Below, one piece after another: positions 48,329-57,400 of a stretch of 64,000 nucleotides of DNA. A program made the translations under genes and the position numbers. This stretch comes from an uncultured Bacteroidota bacterium (lineage in GTDB: Bacteria > Bacteroidota > Bacteroidia > UKL13-3). The DNA lies in contig CAISCU010000010.1 in NCBI GenBank assembly GCA_903883965.1, forward strand, positions 1-64,000. Direction: 5' to 3'. The notes beneath the pieces are model-generated. The model was given only the letters and a program-made list of their open reading frames with translations. It was not told the DNA's origin and made no database searches. Numbering within the stretch: the first letter of the stretch is position 1; each line of letters opens with the position of its first letter.

Positions 48329-50221
48329 TTATTCGGTTAGTTCGAGCCAGCGCAATTCTTTTGAATCGAGTTTTTGTTTGACAGTTTCGTAATCGTTTGT
48401 AATGGCCAATAGGGTTTCGTGATCGGCAATGTTTTCTTGCAGCTTTTGCTCCAAAACAATTTTTTGCTGCTCCAATATGGCTATTTCTTCTGTCAATTGT
48501 TCCAGTTCTCTTTGCTCTTTGTAGCTGAGTTTCTTTTTGCTAGTTTGTACTTGAACTGGTTCACTCATTGGTGCAACTGCTGTTGTGTTTTTGCTATCAG
48601 TATCTTTGTTTTTATTACCCTCTAAATCGTTCAAGTATTCTTGGTAATTGCCATTGAATGATCTGATTTTACCGTTTCCTTCAAATACAAACAAAGAGTC
48701 AACCAAATTGTCCATAAAATAACGGTCATGCGTTACTATTAAAATACAACCATTGTAAGCAGCTAAAAAGTCTTCTAGTACATTTAAGGTATCAATGTCT
48801 AAATCATTGGTAGGTTCATCTAAAACCAAAAAGTTAGGCTGTTGCATTAAAATGGTTAACAAATACAACCTTCTTTTTTCGCCACCACTCAAAGAGCCAA
48901 CATAATTGTATTGCTTTTTGGCATCAAATAAAAATTGTTTCAATAAATTGGTAGCCGTCAGTTTAACCCCTTTGCCAACTTCAATGTATTCGGCAATATC
49001 TGTTATCACTTCTATAACTCTTTTGTCTTCTTTGAGTTGAATGCCTTGTTGGTTGTAGTAGCCAAATTTGACAGTATCTCCTTTAGATATTTTACCACCA
49101 TCGTATTTCTCTAATCCAAGCAGCATGTTTAAAAAAGTACTCTTGCCAACTCCATTTTGCCCAATAATACCAATGCGTTCGCCCGGAACAAATAAATGGG
49201 TAAAGTTCTCGCAAATGTGTAAGTCTCCGAATTGTTTGTGTAAATGATTGACCTCTAAAATTTTAGTGCCAAGCCTTTGCATTTGCATTTGAATCTCTAC
49301 TTGGCTATCATCTTTTTGGTAGGCAGCTTTTTCTTTTAATTCGTAATACGCATCAATTCGGCTTTTACTTTTGGTGGTTCTGGCTTTAGGTTGTTTGCGC
49401 ATCCATTCCAACTCTTTTCTGGCCAATTTACGGGCAGCATCAGCCTCTTTGGCTTGATAGGTTTCACGCATTTCCTTCTTTTCTAAAAAATACGCGTAGT
49501 TGCCCTTATATGTAAATAGTTGACCCTCGTCTATTTCAATAATTTCGTTGCAAATTTTGTCTAAGAAATAACGGTCGTGGGTAACCAACAAAAGGGTTAA
49601 ATCCAATGCCTGTAGCCATGCTTCGAGCCACTCAATCATTTGTAAATCTAAATGGTTGGTAGGTTCATCCATGATGACAAAATCGGGTTCTTGAATCAAA
49701 ACCTGAGCCAATGCTAACCTCTTCTTTTGGCCTCCACTCAAGCTATTTACTTGTTGTTCCAAGTGGTGGTGTAAATTCAACTTGGTTAAAATGGTTTGCA
49801 CTTTGTTTTCTAAATCCCAGGCTTGATGCAATTCCATGTCTTCCATTACTTTTTGCATTTCTTCATGAATTTGAACATTTTCGGGGTCATGTTCCATTCT
49901 TTCAGTTAAAAGCTCAAATGTGGCAATGGTTTTAAACTTTGGATGTTCTGTGTTGAAAATGGCTTCTAATACAGTGTGATTTGGGTTAAAAACAGGTTCT
50001 TGTTGGAGGTAAGTCCAAGTAATATTTTTGTCTATGATGACTTTTCCGTCATTGTCCGATTCTTCTTTTCCGGTTAAAATTTCTAATAAAGAACTTTTTC
50101 CGGTTCCATTTTTTGCAATCAATGCAATTCTTTCTCCTTTGGCAATGCTTAAATTTAAGTTTTTAAACAAGGTTCTTTCTCCGTATCTTCTGCAAAGATT
50201 TTCTGCTCTCAAATAAATCAT
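48329..50221 (-). CDS. ABC-F family ATPase (Uup-like)
   Basis: This is a soluble tandem ABC ATPase that acts on ribosomes, not a transporter. Two Walker A boxes (AKNGTGKSSL, GQNGVGKSTF) and two signatures (LSGGQKKRLALA, LSGGEKRRLYLL) are present. The linker between the domains is rich in charged residues, and a C-terminal coiled coil (about 560-630) resembles Uup. The start at 50221 (MIYLRAENLCRRYGE) is preferred over the ATG at 50275, since it begins at the first ABC strand. The protein is about 630 residues. It sits between the kdsC-like gene and kdsB, on the other strand. Confidence 0.92.
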   Translation of the reverse strand: MIYLRAENLCRRYGERTLFKNLNLSIAKGERIALIAKNGTGKSSLLEILTGKEESDNDGKVIIDKNITWTYLQQEPVFNPNHTVLEAIFNTEHPKFKTIATFELLTERMEHDPENVQIHEEMQKVMEDMELHQAWDLENKVQTILTKLNLHHHLEQQVNSLSGGQKKRLALAQVLIQEPDFVIMDEPTNHLDLQMIEWLEAWLQALDLTLLLVTHDRYFLDKICNEIIEIDEGQLFTYKGNYAYFLEKKEMRETYQAKEADAARKLARKELEWMRKQPKARTTKSKSRIDAYYELKEKAAYQKDDSQVEIQMQMQRLGTKILEVNHLHKQFGDLHICENFTHLFVPGERIGIIGQNGVGKSTFLNMLLGLEKYDGGKISKGDTVKFGYYNQQGIQLKEDKRVIEVITDIAEYIEVGKGVKLTATNLLKQFLFDAKKQYNYVGSLSGGEKRRLYLLTILMQQPNFLVLDEPTNDLDIDTLNVLEDFLAAYNGCILIVTHDRYFMDNLVDSLFVFEGNGKIRSFNGNYQEYLNDLEGNKNKDTDSKNTTAVAPMSEPVQVQTSKKKLSYKEQRELEQLTEEIAILEQQKIVLEQKLQENIADHETLLAITNDYETVKQKLDSKELRWLELTE

Positions 50222-50287
50222 GCGCAAGAATAAGATTTTACTTTGAAGTAGCAGGTATATTTTAGATAATCGCATAAAATATTCAAC

Positions 50288-51025
50288 ATGATACTAGGAA
50301 TTATACCAGCCAGATATGCCAGCACACGTTTTCCAGGAAAACCTTTGGCTATGATAGAAGGTAAAAGCATGATCAGAAGGGTGTATGAGCAAGCGTCTCA
50401 AGCTAAAACTATTGACAAATTGGTTGTTGCCACCGACGACGAACGCATAGCCGAACATGTTTTGTCATTTGGGGGTGAAGTGGTAATGACCAACGCTGAA
50501 CATCCTAGTGGAACTGACAGGTGTTATGAAGCCTTTAAAAAAGTTGCTGGAGATTTCAATTATGTCATCAATATTCAGGGAGATGAACCTTTTTTAGATC
50601 CCAAGCAAATAGATGAATTGGGCGCTGTTTGCAAAGGACAAACAGAATTGGCCACCCAAATGATTCGGGTAGACAACTCCGCTTTTTTGTTTGACCAAGG
50701 TGAAGTAAAAATAGTATTGAACCACGAAAACGAAGCACTATATTTTAGCCGCATGGTTATTCCATTTGTAAAAGGGAAACCAGAAGCTGAATGGCATTTA
50801 CACCACAATTATTTTAGGCATGTAGGCATGTATGCATACCGCAGAGATGTATTGCAAGCCATTACTAAATTGCCAGTTTCTGCCTTAGAAAAAGCAGAAA
50901 GCCTTGAACAATTGCGTTGGTTAGAAGCCGGCTTTAAAATTAAATGTGTAGAAACCCAATTCGATAGCCATTGCATAGATACTCCTGAAGACATAGAAAG
51001 GGTATTGCAATTGATGAGAGGATAG
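50288..51025 (+). CDS. kdsB: CMP-Kdo synthetase
   Basis: KdsB couples Kdo, or here probably 8-amino-Kdo, to CMP to make the activated donor for lipid A core assembly. The 245-residue protein has the N-terminal nucleotide motif GIIPARYASTRFPGKPL, then TDDERIAEHV, INIQGDEPFL and HVGMYAYRRD. In Shewanella the matching KdsB is specialised for the 8-amino sugar; sequence alone cannot show that here. It is divergent from the ABC-F gene across 66 bases and stops directly against fmt. Confidence 0.93.
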   Translation: MILGIIPARYASTRFPGKPLAMIEGKSMIRRVYEQASQAKTIDKLVVATDDERIAEHVLSFGGEVVMTNAEHPSGTDRCYEAFKKVAGDFNYVINIQGDEPFLDPKQIDELGAVCKGQTELATQMIRVDNSAFLFDQGEVKIVLNHENEALYFSRMVIPFVKGKPEAEWHLHHNYFRHVGMYAYRRDVLQAITKLPVSALEKAESLEQLRWLEAGFKIKCVETQFDSHCIDTPEDIERVLQLMRG

Positions 51026-51952
51026 TTAAGCATCCACCTGAGCTGGCAAATCATAGCCCCTTAGAAAGGCAGCAATAGCCATTCTTTTTTTAGAGGCAGG
51101 TTGTATTTCCAACAATTGAATTAGGCCATTTTTACAAGCAATATGAACATATGTTTTGCCATCACTCATCAGCGTGCCAGGCTGTATACTCGCGGTATCT
51201 GAAATTTTATAAGTGGCTGTAAATACCTTTACTGGATTGCCATCTAACACAAAATACGCTGCCGGATAAGGGCTCAAGCCCCTGATTCTATTATAAACTT
51301 GTTTAACATCTTGAGTAAAATCAAGCAAACAATCTGTTTTAAAAAGTTTGGGTGCCAATTGGTGGCTTCCTGCTCCTTGAGGAATACCCTTGGTTTGACC
51401 AGCGGCTATCATTTGAACAGATTCTATGACTGTTTGAGCACCCAATTCCATTAACTGGTCGTGCAATTCTCCTGCATTGGTTTCAGGTCCTATTGGATGG
51501 GTTTTACTCAATAAAATATCGCCAGTATCAATTTCGTGTTGTAAGAAAAAGGTACAAACTCCAGTTTGTGTTTCACCATTGATGATGGCCCAATTGATGG
51601 GTGCAGCTCCTCTGTAATTAGGCAATAGGGATGCGTGCAAATTCATGGTGCCTAATGAGGGCATTTGCCAAACTATTTCAGGTAACATTCTAAACGCAAT
51701 GACTATTTGCAAGTCGGCTTTGTAGGCAGCCAGTTCTGCTATAAACTCCGGGTCTTTTAATTTAGCTGGTTGCAATACCGGAATTTGGTTGGCTTCGGCA
51801 CATTTTTTTACCTCTGAACTTTGTAATTGCATACCCCTTCCAGCAGGTTTATCGGGTGCTGTAACAACGGCTACAATATTGCATTTGTTGTGAATTAAAG
51901 CTTGCAATGCATGTGCAGCAAATGTGGGAGTACCAAAAAATACAATTCTCAT
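51026..51952 (-). CDS. fmt: Methionyl-tRNA formyltransferase
   Basis: Fmt formylates initiator Met-tRNA using 10-formyl-tetrahydrofolate. The 308-residue protein starts MRIVFFGTPTFAAHAL and has the folate and catalytic blocks NLHASLLPNYRGAAPINWAI and EIDTGDIL. The C-terminal OB fold is present (from about 205). It lies 26 bases downstream of the Sua5-like gene and is probably cotranscribed with it. Confidence 0.95.
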   Translation of the reverse strand: MRIVFFGTPTFAAHALQALIHNKCNIVAVVTAPDKPAGRGMQLQSSEVKKCAEANQIPVLQPAKLKDPEFIAELAAYKADLQIVIAFRMLPEIVWQMPSLGTMNLHASLLPNYRGAAPINWAIINGETQTGVCTFFLQHEIDTGDILLSKTHPIGPETNAGELHDQLMELGAQTVIESVQMIAAGQTKGIPQGAGSHQLAPKLFKTDCLLDFTQDVKQVYNRIRGLSPYPAAYFVLDGNPVKVFTATYKISDTASIQPGTLMSDGKTYVHIACKNGLIQLLEIQPASKKRMAIAAFLRGYDLPAQVDA

Positions 51953-51978
51953 GAGGCAAATGTAAGTTCAAGTTTTGA

Positions 51979-52938
51979 TTAAAGCTGAATAGATGCCCTT
52001 TTTAATCGGTCGTTAATGGCCAGTCCGAGCCCATGTGCTGGAAAAATTTCGGCCAATAGGTATTTGAAATTTCTGGAATCGGCTAAGCGCATAGCCATAA
52101 ATAAATGTTGGGCTGCTTCGTCTAATGAACCCATTTCAGACAAAATGTATTGGTTTTCGGGTGGGATGTCTGGATGTAAATGTTGGAAACGGATACATCC
52201 CAATTGATGCATGTTTCCCAATTGATTGACTTCAAGATCAAGGTCTAACAATAAAGGTGTTTGCGGAGCGTAATGTCTGCTCAACAATCCTGGAGACTGC
52301 GGGTTTTCATTGTTTTGAATATGAGAAATAGACAATTCACAATCCAATACTTTTTCGATGCTTTCTTTTGCTAAACCTCCTAAGCGCAACAATTGTGGAT
52401 TGGTATTAGCAAATGAAACTATGCTTGATTCTAAACCAATATGGCAAGCGCCACCATCTAAAATATAGGGAATTTGTGTGCCAAATTGATCTGCTACATG
52501 TTGGGCTGTTGTTGGACTGATACAGCCAGATTTATTGGCACTTGGTGCAGCAAGCGGAAAGGGTAGCATAGACAACAATTCTAAACATACCGGGTGATTG
52601 GGAATGCGAACAGCTACAAATGCATGACCAGCTGTTACAATTTCAGGAATGGCATTACTAGTTGGTATGACAAAAGAAATGGGCCCCGGTGAAAAAGCAT
52701 TGGCCAGTTTGATGGCTTGTTCAGGTACTTTTAAGCCCCACTCTTGAAGCCTTTCAATGCTATTGGTATGTATAATCAAAGGATTAAACTGAGGCCTTCC
52801 TTTGGCTAAATAAATAGCTTGTACAGCTTTTTCATCAAGCGCATTAGCTGCCAACCCATATACAGTTTCAGTTGGGATGGCTACCAACTTACCCGCCTTG
52901 AGTAAGCTGGCGGCATAAGGCACATCAGCTCCAATCAT
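51979..52938 (-). CDS. L-threonylcarbamoyladenylate synthase (Sua5/YrdC)
   Basis: This enzyme makes threonylcarbamoyl-AMP from threonine, bicarbonate and ATP, the first step of t6A formation at position 37 of ANN-decoding tRNAs. The 319-residue length, with a C-terminal Sua5 domain after the YrdC domain, makes it the long Sua5 type rather than TsaC. Blocks are AIPTETVYGLAA, KGRPQFNPLI, PSANKSG and SPGLLSRHYAPQTPL. It starts 11 bases after the NtrC-type regulator. Confidence 0.93.
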   Translation of the reverse strand: MIGADVPYAASLLKAGKLVAIPTETVYGLAANALDEKAVQAIYLAKGRPQFNPLIIHTNSIERLQEWGLKVPEQAIKLANAFSPGPISFVIPTSNAIPEIVTAGHAFVAVRIPNHPVCLELLSMLPFPLAAPSANKSGCISPTTAQHVADQFGTQIPYILDGGACHIGLESSIVSFANTNPQLLRLGGLAKESIEKVLDCELSISHIQNNENPQSPGLLSRHYAPQTPLLLDLDLEVNQLGNMHQLGCIRFQHLHPDIPPENQYILSEMGSLDEAAQHLFMAMRLADSRNFKYLLAEIFPAHGLGLAINDRLKRASIQL

Positions 52939-52949
52939 CTTTCAAAAAC

Positions 52950-54314
52950 TTATTCGGTTTCGCCTCTGCGCAAACTGTATTTTTCAATTTTGTTGTACAA
53001 GTGACTGCGTTGAATGTCTATTTCTAATGCAGTTTTAGCCACATTCCATCCATTCTTTTTTAGTTTTTCTTCTATGAAAATGCGTTCTACATATTCTTTA
53101 AAATCTTGTAGGGTACTGAATCTTTCGTAGATTGATTTTTCTTCATCACGGGCATTGATTGGATTGGCAAATTTTTGAATGTCTTCAACAGTGATGCGTT
53201 GTTGACCCAATATAACCAATCGTTCTACAATGTTTCTGAGTTCTCGGATATTGCCACTGAAGTTCAATTTTTTTAATTCTTCGAGTGCTTGAGGTAAAAA
53301 TGCTTTTTTAGGGATGCCACTGTCTTCACATATCTCTTTGATAAACCTTTCTGCAATTAACGAAATGTCTTCGCGGCGTTCGCTCAATGAAGGCACATGA
53401 ATTAAAATGACACTCAAACGGTGGTACAAGTCCATTCTGAAATTGCCTTTTTCAATTTCTTTCAACAAGTTTTTATTGGTTGCAGCAATTACTCGTACAT
53501 CTACTTCAATGTCTTTTTCGCCACCTACACGTGTAATTTTATTCTCTTGCAAAGCACGTAATACTTTTGCCTGTGCCGAGAGGCTCATATCGCCCACTTC
53601 ATCTAAAAACAAAGTTGCTCCATGTGCCTGTTCAAATTTTCCAATGCGCTGTTTGATGGCCGACGTAAAAGCTCCTTTTTCATGACCAAACAATTCACTT
53701 TCTATTAATTCGGCAGGAATTGCTGCGCAGTTTACTTCAATTATAGGGTTTTTAGCACGGTTGCTTTTTTCATGAATCCATCGAGCCACTAGTTCTTTTC
53801 CTGTGCCGTTTTCGCCAGTAATTAATACCCTTGCATCTGTTGGAGCTACTTTTTCAATGGTATCCATGATATTGACAATAGCAGGTGTACTTCCAACTAT
53901 TTCACGGGTCTTGGTTACTTTGCGTCTGAGAACTTTGGTTTCTATGACCAAATCTTTTTTATCTACAGCATTTCTGAGTGTAATGAGCAGTTTGTTCAAG
54001 TCTGGTGGCTTAACTATGAAATCAAATGCACCTTTCTTACTGGCTTCAACAGCCATTTCCACATTGCCATGTCCGCTGATCATGATAAATGGGAGGTCTT
54101 CATCAATTTCTCTCGATTTTTCTAAAACGGTCATGCCGTCCATTTTAGGCATTTTTACATCGCACAAAACGGCGTCGTATTCTTCATTCTCTATCTTTTC
54201 TAAGCCTTCTTCCCCATTAGAGGCCTCATCAACTAAGTAACTTTCATATTCTAAAATCTCGCGAAGGGTATTGCGGATTGCTTTTTCGTCGTCTATAATT
54301 AAAATTTTTGCCAT
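52950..54314 (-). CDS. Sigma-54-dependent response regulator (NtrC family)
   Basis: The 454-residue protein has three domains. The receiver domain has phosphoacceptor D52 in CDVKMPKMDG. The AAA+ domain has Walker A GENGTGKE and the sigma-54 contact motif GAFTSA, followed by LFLDEVGDMS. The C-terminal Fis-type helix-turn-helix is NVAKTALEIDIQRSHLYNKI. No sensor kinase is adjacent, so it is an orphan here. It would activate sigma-54 promoters, with targets unknown. Confidence 0.95.
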   Translation of the reverse strand: MAKILIIDDEKAIRNTLREILEYESYLVDEASNGEEGLEKIENEEYDAVLCDVKMPKMDGMTVLEKSREIDEDLPFIMISGHGNVEMAVEASKKGAFDFIVKPPDLNKLLITLRNAVDKKDLVIETKVLRRKVTKTREIVGSTPAIVNIMDTIEKVAPTDARVLITGENGTGKELVARWIHEKSNRAKNPIIEVNCAAIPAELIESELFGHEKGAFTSAIKQRIGKFEQAHGATLFLDEVGDMSLSAQAKVLRALQENKITRVGGEKDIEVDVRVIAATNKNLLKEIEKGNFRMDLYHRLSVILIHVPSLSERREDISLIAERFIKEICEDSGIPKKAFLPQALEELKKLNFSGNIRELRNIVERLVILGQQRITVEDIQKFANPINARDEEKSIYERFSTLQDFKEYVERIFIEEKLKKNGWNVAKTALEIDIQRSHLYNKIEKYSLRRGETE

Positions 54315-54388
54315 AACAAATGCTGCTTAATGCTGTAAAAGTGACAAATTTTGTGGACATTTAAAACGCTGTTGATATTTGGTGAATT

Positions 54389-54425
54389 AAAAAGGGGGCA
54401 ATTTGTCATTTGACAAATTGCCCCC
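54389..54425 (-). terminator. Strong terminator of the metalloprotease gene
   Basis: A perfect 15-base-pair inverted repeat (from GGGGGCAATTTGTCA to its complement, 54394-54425, 2-base loop) is followed on the minus strand by TTTTTAA. It lies 20 bases after the protease stop. Confidence 0.85.
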
Positions 54426-54445
54426 CTTCAGAAATACCAGGTTAA

Positions 54446-57400
54446 TTAAGGCTTTACAATGCCAATAAAATTTGAATTGTTGTTGTCTAATACTACAAAA
54501 TCATTGCCATCAACAAAACCATCACCATTTACATCGGTTACCACATAACCCGATATGAAATTTGAATTGTCGTTGTCTAAATCTATAAAATCGTTGCCAT
54601 CAATGAAACCATCTTGGTTAATGTCTCCGCTGTATATTAAAAATACACCATTGCCATCATCTAATAAATTGTCTCCATAAGCTTGAGATGCAGCGCTTGT
54701 AAAATCGTAATTGCTAACCGATTGCATCAATACTGGATTTTTACTCCAGGTGCTGATTGCATTTTTATAATTGACAACTAAGTAATAAGCTTTATTTAAT
54801 ACAGTAGGAGGCAAAACCACATTGGCAATACCATTTGTGTTTACAATTACTTTGGTACTGTATACTGAGTTCAAATTGGTTCCATTTGGATCGTACAAAT
54901 CAAGTTGAACTGAATCGGTGATTGCTGTGTTTTGGGAGATTGCAGAATTGTTTAATACCGGTGTCATGGTTTGATTGCCCATGTACAATCCCTGAATAAA
55001 TACTTTTAAATTCAAAATAACATTGCAACCAATTTGCACATAAACACTGTCTATAATGGTAGATCCATTGATAGTTTTGGCTTCAATAAAATACCAACCA
55101 GTTGTTGTTGCATACAATGCGCCATTTACCAATGCATCTGGGTCATCTGGGTTGGCTGGCAATAAATAAGTTGTGCTCAATTGAGGCATTGGGGTATTCC
55201 ATTTTACAGCTACAAAACCATAACCAGGTTCAAGTAAAATGCTATCGGATTGACAAGTTTGTGCGGTATCGGGCAATACAATTGAAGTATAATATTTGGT
55301 TATTTTAAGTGGGGAAGAGTTGCTGCTGTAACAATTAGAAGTGCTTTTTACCTGAACACTATAGGTTCCGGCATCGGTTAATGTAATGCTAGAAAAAGTA
55401 TCTTGTTTAAACAATACATTGTCTTTGATCCAAGTGTATTGGGTTCCAGTAGGGTTGTTCAATTGAACCAAAGCAGTACATGTATTGCAAATAAAATTGC
55501 TGCCTGATACAAATGAGTAACTATTGCTTGGATTGGCATTTACAGTTACTTGTTGTGTTCTAGATGTGTCTGTACAGCCATACACAGATGTTAATATACA
55601 ACGGTATTTTCCTGAAGAATTGCTGATAAATGAATTGCCTGAACTTACAATTGAATTGGTATTGGTTTCAATCCATTTGTAATTGGCATTGGTTTGTGAA
55701 TTTACACTGATTGTAACAGCACTTCCTTGGCAAAAGGTGCTATCACCTGACAATTGAATAGCAGGTTTACCTTGAGAACCAATGGTTACATAAGCACTGT
55801 CAATTCCAATACAACCATTGCTTCCGCTAACTTGTATTTTGTACCAACCAGTTTGTGAGGCAGGAACTACAATTGAACCATTGTTATTAATGGTATTGGT
55901 GTTTTGCCAGCTCCCATTGTTTTTGTATTGTGCCGCAACAAAAGTAAATCCTGATTGGTAGGCCAGATTGCTTGTAGTTGCACAACTGAGCAAAGAATCT
56001 GCTCCATTGTTTACTTGGAATACACATGAACCAATGGTTTGAAAACTTCCGCTTAAAGGGCTTGTTTTATAAACATAATTGCCATTGGTACCATTGTATT
56101 CATATATGTCAACAGAATAACTGGTGTTTAAATTCAAGCCATTTACAGTAACTGTATTGCCTGTATCGTTGTATACAATATAATTGTAATTACCTGTAAT
56201 TTGCCCCATGCCATATACTGGTGACGACAAATAAGAAGTCAAATTTGTTGGAACAACTGCTGAGGATACTGTTTCTCTGACTATGACAAGTCTTTTTTTG
56301 CCATTGCCTATTGTCCAATTTAAAGTAGCATAGGTATTACCAATATTGCTGATTTGTAAATTACTTGAATTTACTGTTGGTTCAGAGATGGTGAATATAC
56401 GGGCATTGGGCCTACTGGTACTTCCAGAAGTTGTTACTGAAGTTCCTGAACAAACAGTAGCTATATTGTCGGCAGTATACCACCTAGAGGTTCCAGTTGG
56501 TAAACCTGTAGTTAGTGTGGTTAGTGTACTACTTGCAGTTCCAGCATTGTTGTTGTTAAAACAAACTTCAACTATAATATTAGATGTGCCATCCCAGTAA
56601 AAAGGCACATTGAGCGTGTGCATATTCCAGCCGGTTTTTGCAGTAACTGTTGAACTGTTAAGAACAGGGGTAAAACCTGTTTGCCATGCACTGGTTAAAT
56701 CGGTAACTGTTGAGTTTTTCATGCCAATGGTAAATGCCGATAAACTGCCACTTACCAATGTACTGACATTGAAACCAAATTGAGTAATCATACCAGCATT
56801 TAATCCCAAAGCTGTTAGTTCTGATGCCCTGTAAATGAGTTGGTGTTTGGCACCTCCAAAATAACTGCCATAAGGTGCAGGGTAAGTGGTACCAGTATTT
56901 GAACCTGTTCCTGTTCCCAAAGTAGCAAATAAGCCAGCTCCCGGATCATCAATGGTAAAATTGGTAGTGTTGATAGCAAAAAAGATATTGCTGATGGCTT
57001 CAATTTTAACCCGAGCAGTTTGTGAAGTTAAATCTGGAACTGTAATGGTTTCTGAGCCATCATTAATGGTACTATTGGCCAATACATATGGGAAAGTAAT
57101 TCCACCATCGGTTGATAGTGAAATTTTAACATTGGCACAATTGATAGGGCTCACATTGGTCGATGCCAAATTCCAGGTAATGGTTTGACTTGTTTTTTTA
57201 CCCCAGAAAGCTGGGTTACTTGTAATTGAAAAAGGACCTGTTGAAGCAACAGTTACAGTTACATTGTTGGGGTCGTAATACACACCACCACAATTGCTTC
57301 TGTTGTCTCTTACAGTTAATCTAAATGCTAAGGTTTGTGCAGCTGTAGATAATATTTCTCCAACCGGAACGGTATTGTTTAATAGTGCACTGTATTGGGG

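Larger units (their letters stand above)
43338..51025 (+). other. Predicted CMP-8-amino-Kdo biosynthesis locus
   Basis: On the plus strand this region holds kdnA, kdnB, kdsA, the transaldolase-CBS gene, a kdsC-like gene and kdsB; an ABC-F gene intrudes on the minus strand. In order of chemistry: arabinose 5-phosphate to Kdo 8-phosphate (KdsA), Kdo (KdsC-like), C8 aldehyde (KdnB), 8-amino-Kdo (KdnA), CMP donor (KdsB). The arabinose-5-phosphate step is the only one lacking a standard gene. Confidence 0.75.

Noticed and set aside
53803-54240. 145-codon open frame on the plus strand opposite the NtrC-type gene
   Set aside because: It is the antisense shadow of a well-conserved receiver/AAA+ coding sequence and has no family features of its own.
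54446-54700. Type IX secretion C-terminal sorting domain on the metalloprotease
   Set aside because: The end has paired calcium-loop repeats and finishes in KP; it lacks the usual short beta-sandwich with a final GxxVxKxxxx strand pattern, so I list it as a separate kind of module.
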